Of a stretch of 64,000 bases of DNA, positions 60,518 to 64,000 are shown piece by piece. Position numbers and translations under genes: made by a program. Location: contig NZ_JBHTFQ010000005.1 in assembly GCF_042666235.1 (NCBI RefSeq), positions 325,557-389,556 on the forward strand, given 5' to 3'. How positions within the stretch are numbered: the first letter of the stretch is position 1; every line of letters starts with the position of its first letter. A model generated the notes under the pieces. The model ran no database searches. It was given only the letters and a program-made list of their open reading frames with translations, and was not told the DNA's origin. The DNA comes from Halodurantibacterium daqingensis. GTDB lineage: Bacteria; Pseudomonadota; Alphaproteobacteria; Rhodobacterales; Rhodobacteraceae.

Positions 60518-62452
60518 ATGACGAATGAAATGGTTTCAGCGGGTGCCCCTGCGCAGCAATCGATTTGGCTGAGTGATTTCCATACGAAGTCCGAAGGAGT
60601 GGGCTTTGTCGAAAAGAGCCCGTTGCAGACCCTGGTCTTCGTGCGACGCGCCCGGCCGATCCTTCTTGTTACTTTCGACAATCTGACGAAGGCGGGCGAC
60701 ACATCCGAAGACCGGGAACCCTGGGCCTACAGCTTTGCGCGGGATCATGGCCTGTCGCATCTGGGCGTTATGACGCATGCGGCGAACTGGTATCGCGACG
60801 CGGCGTTGCTGGCCCGGTTCGAGAAACTGGCGGCCGACGGCTTCTTTGCCGGCCATGAACGCGTGGTCTTCGCCGGAGTGTCGATGGGGGCGTTCGCCGC
60901 GCTGTCGTTCGCGGCGCTGGTTCCCGGGGCCCATGTGATTGCAATCAACCCGCAGTCCACGCTGGACGAGACGCTTGTGCCTTGGGAGGATCGCTTTCCG
61001 CAGGGACGTAGCCAGGACTGGACGCTGCCTCTCTCGGATGCGGCGGCGGTCACGGCGGGGCATGGCCAGGTCAGCATCTTCTACGATCCCTATCATGTGC
61101 CCGACCAGCGGCATGTCTCGCGTTTCAGCGGCAAGAACATCCGGCTGTTCAACTGCCGGCATTCCGGGAACAAGACTCAGGGCTTCCTGCGTCGTGCCGG
61201 AATTCTGGAACCTCTCATGGAACGGATGATCTTTGGCGAACTGACCGAGGCCGAGTTCTACCGCCTTTACAGGAACCGCCGCAGCCTGCCCTGGCTTCGT
61301 AACGTCCTCGCCGGGCATTTCCGCGCCAAAGGCCGCGATGAGATGGCTGCGCGGATACGAGCTCTCAGACTCCCGCGGCAGGGGGCAGCAGGTGCCGTTG
61401 CGGCAGCGCCGGCGGTGTTGCGTGACCGCAGCGGCCAGAAGAACGACCGCCGGCTGATGATCACGACGATGAAGAACGAAGGCCCGTTCATGCTTGAATG
61501 GGTGGCCTACAACCGGTCGATCGGGTTCACCGACTTTCTGATCTACACCAACGACTGCGCGGATGGCACCGACCACATGGCGTCACGGCTCCAGGAGCTG
61601 GGGGTTGCCGTTCATCAGGAGAACCCTGCCAAGGCAGAGCAAAGCCCGCATCGTGTCGCCCTGAACCATGCCATTCGTCACCCGCTCTACCGGACAGCCG
61701 ACTGGGCGATCAACGCTGATTGCGACGAGTTTCTCAACATCCGTGCCGGTGACGGAACGCTGGACGATCTCTTCGAAGCCTGTGGTCCGGCCGACGCGAT
61801 CTCGCTCTGCTGGAAGATGTTCGGCTGTGGCGGGATCGAGACCTACGAGGATCGCTTTATCAGCCGGCAGTTCACCTGGGCTGCGCCCGAGATCGGTTTC
61901 ACAAGCCAGCGCGCGAGCGGGTTCAAGACCCTGTTTCGCCCGGATTCGGGCGTCAACAAGCTCGGCGTGCACCGGCCGCGCTTTGGGGAGGACGCACAGG
62001 ATGTGCTGTGGAAGGATGCTGGCGGCAAGCAGATGCCGCAGCGCTATATCGCGGACGGCTGGTCGGCGCCGCGCGATTTCAGCCACAGCCATGCCCGCCT
62101 TCACCATTATGCCGTGCGGTCGATCGACAGTTTCCTTGTCAAGCGGGATCGGGGCCGCGCCAATCATTTCCGGCAGGATCAGGGCCTGGACTACTGGATC
62201 GACATGAATCTCAACGTGGAGATCGATGAGACGATCCTGTCGCGCCTGCCGCGGGCCGAGGCCGAGTTCGCCCGCCTGCTGAAGGATCCGGTGCTGGCGG
62301 ATCTTCATGCCGCTGCGGTCGCATGGCACCGGAGCCGGATCGAGGATCTGAACGCGCGCGAGGGCTGGCCCGAGTTCCGCGCCGCGATCCGCGCGATCAA
62401 TCCGCCCGGCGAGATGCCTGCGCCCAGGACGAATGACCGAGCCGCAGGATGA
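60518..62452 (+). CDS. Alpha/beta-hydrolase-like domain fused to a glycosyltransferase
   Basis: 644 residues. Residues about 30-240 look like an alpha/beta hydrolase, with the nucleophile elbow FAGVSMGAFAALSFAA (Ser122) and a later YDPYHVPDQRH segment. A linker near 285-310 is followed by a glycosyltransferase 2/92-like domain (about 312-560) with MITTMKNEGPFMLEWVAYNRSIGF, the metal-binding INADCDEFLNI (401-405) and GFKTLFRP. No membrane helix. GAGG precedes the ATG. A 110-bp gap separates it from the decarboxylase gene. The hydrolase part might add or remove an acyl group from the glycan; that is inference. Confidence 0.85.
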   Translation: MTNEMVSAGAPAQQSIWLSDFHTKSEGVGFVEKSPLQTLVFVRRARPILLVTFDNLTKAGDTSEDREPWAYSFARDHGLSHLGVMTHAANWYRDAALLARFEKLAADGFFAGHERVVFAGVSMGAFAALSFAALVPGAHVIAINPQSTLDETLVPWEDRFPQGRSQDWTLPLSDAAAVTAGHGQVSIFYDPYHVPDQRHVSRFSGKNIRLFNCRHSGNKTQGFLRRAGILEPLMERMIFGELTEAEFYRLYRNRRSLPWLRNVLAGHFRAKGRDEMAARIRALRLPRQGAAGAVAAAPAVLRDRSGQKNDRRLMITTMKNEGPFMLEWVAYNRSIGFTDFLIYTNDCADGTDHMASRLQELGVAVHQENPAKAEQSPHRVALNHAIRHPLYRTADWAINADCDEFLNIRAGDGTLDDLFEACGPADAISLCWKMFGCGGIETYEDRFISRQFTWAAPEIGFTSQRASGFKTLFRPDSGVNKLGVHRPRFGEDAQDVLWKDAGGKQMPQRYIADGWSAPRDFSHSHARLHHYAVRSIDSFLVKRDRGRANHFRQDQGLDYWIDMNLNVEIDETILSRLPRAEAEFARLLKDPVLADLHAAAVAWHRSRIEDLNAREGWPEFRAAIRAINPPGEMPAPRTNDRAAG

Positions 62453-63375
62453 GCGACCCCCACATCGTTCTGCATGGCGGCTTTCACAAGACGGCCACCA
62501 GCCACATCCAGTCGCTGCTGATGCGGAACGTGAAGCACCTGCACCGCAGGGGCGTGACCTATGTACATCATCGTCACACGCGCAAGCAGTTGACGATTCC
62601 CTGCATGTCGAATGCCTATCAGAAGGTGGGAATCGGCTGGAAGCCGGTCATCGACGATGCAGAGCTTGCGGCTCTGGCGGACAAATTCTTCGGCCGCGTC
62701 ATGGATGCCGCCGCGCCGCGCCTGATCCTGTCGGATGAGAACTTTGCCGGCCATTGCGGACATTGCATCCGCGACGGGAGCCTCTACCCGTTCCGGGATC
62801 ATTTGCTTGGTGCGCTCGCTGGTGTCGTCCCGATCCCCGTGCGCGAGGTCCATCTTGGCATCCGGAATTACGCCGACTTCTTTTCCTCTGCCTATATCGA
62901 GTTCCTGCGGTCCGCCTCGGCTAACTCGTTCCTGGCCGACGATGTGATGAAGCGTCAGGTTCTGGATCAGGGGGCAGGCTGGCATTCCGCGATAACGTCC
63001 TGCATCGAGCATTTCCCTGCGGCCCGCGTTCATGTCTGGCGCTACGAGGATTTTCGACAGATCGAGCCCGTCATCATGGCGAACCTCTGCGGTCCGACTG
63101 TGGATGTGGGGCGGTTCAAGTCGCCGGGGACTGAAAACAAGCGTCCCTCGGCATCGGGCCGGGCTGTGCAGGAGCTTTTGCAGATCGCGCGTGTCCAGGG
63201 CCCGGGTGCTGCGCTGGAGCAGTGGCGCGAGCTGCAGGAGCGCTTCCCTCGCGGTGCCCGATGGGCCGCCTATGACCCCTGGAGTCCGCCGGAGCGCAGC
63301 CATCTGACTGCACTTTACGAGAAGGATGTCGCGGCGATCGCCACCGACCCTCGCATCATCCTTGTCCGGCCCTGA
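62449..63375 (+). CDS. Sulfotransferase-like protein
   Basis: 308 residues. The N-terminal HGGFHKTATSHIQSLLMRN (about residues 9-27) is a PAPS-type P-loop, and EVHLGIRNYADFFSSAYIEF near residue 140 fits the 3'-phosphate-binding region. Both are found in bacterial sulfotransferases of surface-glycan clusters. Coupled to the hydrolase-glycosyltransferase gene (ATGA). It is the last gene of the operon and the second sulfotransferase in the window. No PAPS synthesis genes (cysDNC) are seen. Confidence 0.8.
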   Translation: MSDPHIVLHGGFHKTATSHIQSLLMRNVKHLHRRGVTYVHHRHTRKQLTIPCMSNAYQKVGIGWKPVIDDAELAALADKFFGRVMDAAAPRLILSDENFAGHCGHCIRDGSLYPFRDHLLGALAGVVPIPVREVHLGIRNYADFFSSAYIEFLRSASANSFLADDVMKRQVLDQGAGWHSAITSCIEHFPAARVHVWRYEDFRQIEPVIMANLCGPTVDVGRFKSPGTENKRPSASGRAVQELLQIARVQGPGAALEQWRELQERFPRGARWAAYDPWSPPERSHLTALYEKDVAAIATDPRIILVRP

Positions 63376-64000
63376 GGCCGGTCGCGTTCAGCTTCCTGCG
63401 CAGGCAGCACATCCGCCCCCGCTTCTTGGGCGTGCTTCCAGTCTGCGGCCGGTCCGCACGGCGCGACGTGCCAGAAGGGCCAGTCCGGCCGGGGGGATGC
63501 GCGGGCGACCGCCTGCATTCCATGGCGCGGTCTGGCCCGATCCGGCTGCGGGTCATTCCGCGAGGGTTCTGCGACGAAGGTCCGATGAGCCACGGTAGCA
63601 GGTTTTCCCGGGCGCATCCGGACTTGTGCCGTTGCCGATCCGCCGGTCTCGGGGCGGATTGCGTCCTGGCTGCTGGGGCCGGGCCGCCATTGCGCAACCA
63701 GTAGCAGCCTGGCTGCTTGTGCTCCGGAGAACCGGAATCGTCCGGATCCCCGAGTCGCCGCAACAGGGACAGGGGCGTCGTGACCCGCCGGCCGGGAGGT
63801 CCGCGGACGCTTCGGCGCAGAGGCACATCTGGTAGCATGATCCGCCGCGACTACACGATCCGGCCGCTGCACGGCAATCCGGCAAAAAATCGACAGGCTG
63901 CTGCATTTTTCCTCTTGCGGATATTTGTTGTGGTTCGTAAATACCGCTTCACCGAGACGGACGGTAGCGGGTTGGAGCGGTTGCTCTGGTTGGTTGTCTG
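63376..64000. other. No clear gene at the right edge
   Basis: The last 625 bp hold only overlapping low-quality open frames. One minus-strand frame near 63553-63906 contains a CPCCG zinc-ribbon-like motif, which could be a decayed transposase tail. From about 63850 the sequence becomes more AT-rich and may be the upstream region of a gene outside the window. Confidence 0.4.

Noticed and set aside
63553..63906. Minus-strand frame with CPCCG motif as a transposase gene
   Set aside because: Only a short zinc-ribbon-like motif is visible, with no catalytic residues and no terminal repeats. At best it is a decayed remnant.

Overview
The window is GC-rich, densely packed DNA from an alphaproteobacterium, most likely a member of the Rhodobacteraceae/Paracoccaceae. 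The evidence is a DnaA-like plasmid replicase of the Rhodobacterales type, a Rhodobacter-type PmtA phospholipid methyltransferase, an EcfG-like sigma factor, and frequent 4-bp ATGA and TGATG gene overlaps. No tRNA, rRNA, CRISPR array or intact insertion sequence was seen.

Layout. 0-4.4 kb: dTDP-rhamnose genes rfbB-rfbD-rfbA (no rfbC visible), then a divergent short-chain dehydrogenase plus phosphoglycosyl transferase pair. 4.4-8.1 kb: a replication/partition module with a DnaA-like replicase, a palindrome-rich origin region and parAB. Five copies of a 14-bp palindrome (GTCCCCGCGGGGAC, four exact) occur only here and are probable centromere sites. 8.1-10.2 kb: psd-pssA-pmtA, the route from CDP-diacylglycerol to phosphatidylcholine. 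10.4-20.7 kb: a soluble double-PAS chemoreceptor, then a surface-glycan cluster (glycosyltransferases, a sulfotransferase, three proteins of unknown function). 20.7-25.6 kb: TetR-regulated RND efflux pump. 25.6-27.7 kb: Rieske protein, 4-hydroxyphenylpyruvate dioxygenase and an Lrp-type regulator. 27.7-29.9 kb: queCDEF behind a preQ1-I riboswitch. 30-30.6 kb: a Phd/VapC toxin-antitoxin pair. 30.8-34.6 kb: exbB-exbD-exbD-tonB, then a DUF2243 protein and a CtaG-like oxidase assembly protein. 34.5-36 kb: otsA. 36.2-48 kb: a stress island (DUF892, general-stress SDR, NDH-2, Mn catalase, PQQ-type dehydrogenase, iron-permease-family protein, sigma factor, cytochrome bd). 48-63.4 kb: a second glycan locus. 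On the minus strand it has ugd, an MDR dehydrogenase and a Gfo/Idh oxidoreductase. On the plus strand a nine-gene operon contains two epimerase-type genes (one fused to a glycoside hydrolase), four GT-B glycosyltransferases (three CgeB-like in tandem), a UDP-glucuronate decarboxylase, a hydrolase-glycosyltransferase fusion and a sulfotransferase.

The main finding joins the last two regions. Ten intergenic or upstream sites match the alphaproteobacterial general-stress promoter (GGAAC, 16 or 17 nt, NGTT), mostly 27-67 nt before a start codon. They precede the sigma gene itself, DUF892, the SDR, Mn catalase, the iron-permease-like gene, a small membrane-protein gene, two very small genes and, as a divergent pair, both arms of the 48-63 kb glycan locus. 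The inference is a local EcfG-type regulon that couples stress protection to synthesis of a UDP-xylose/UDP-glucuronate-dependent, possibly sulfated, surface glycan.

A plasmid-type replication module lies directly beside core phospholipid genes. This suggests a chromid, or a plasmid integrated into a chromosome; the window alone cannot decide.
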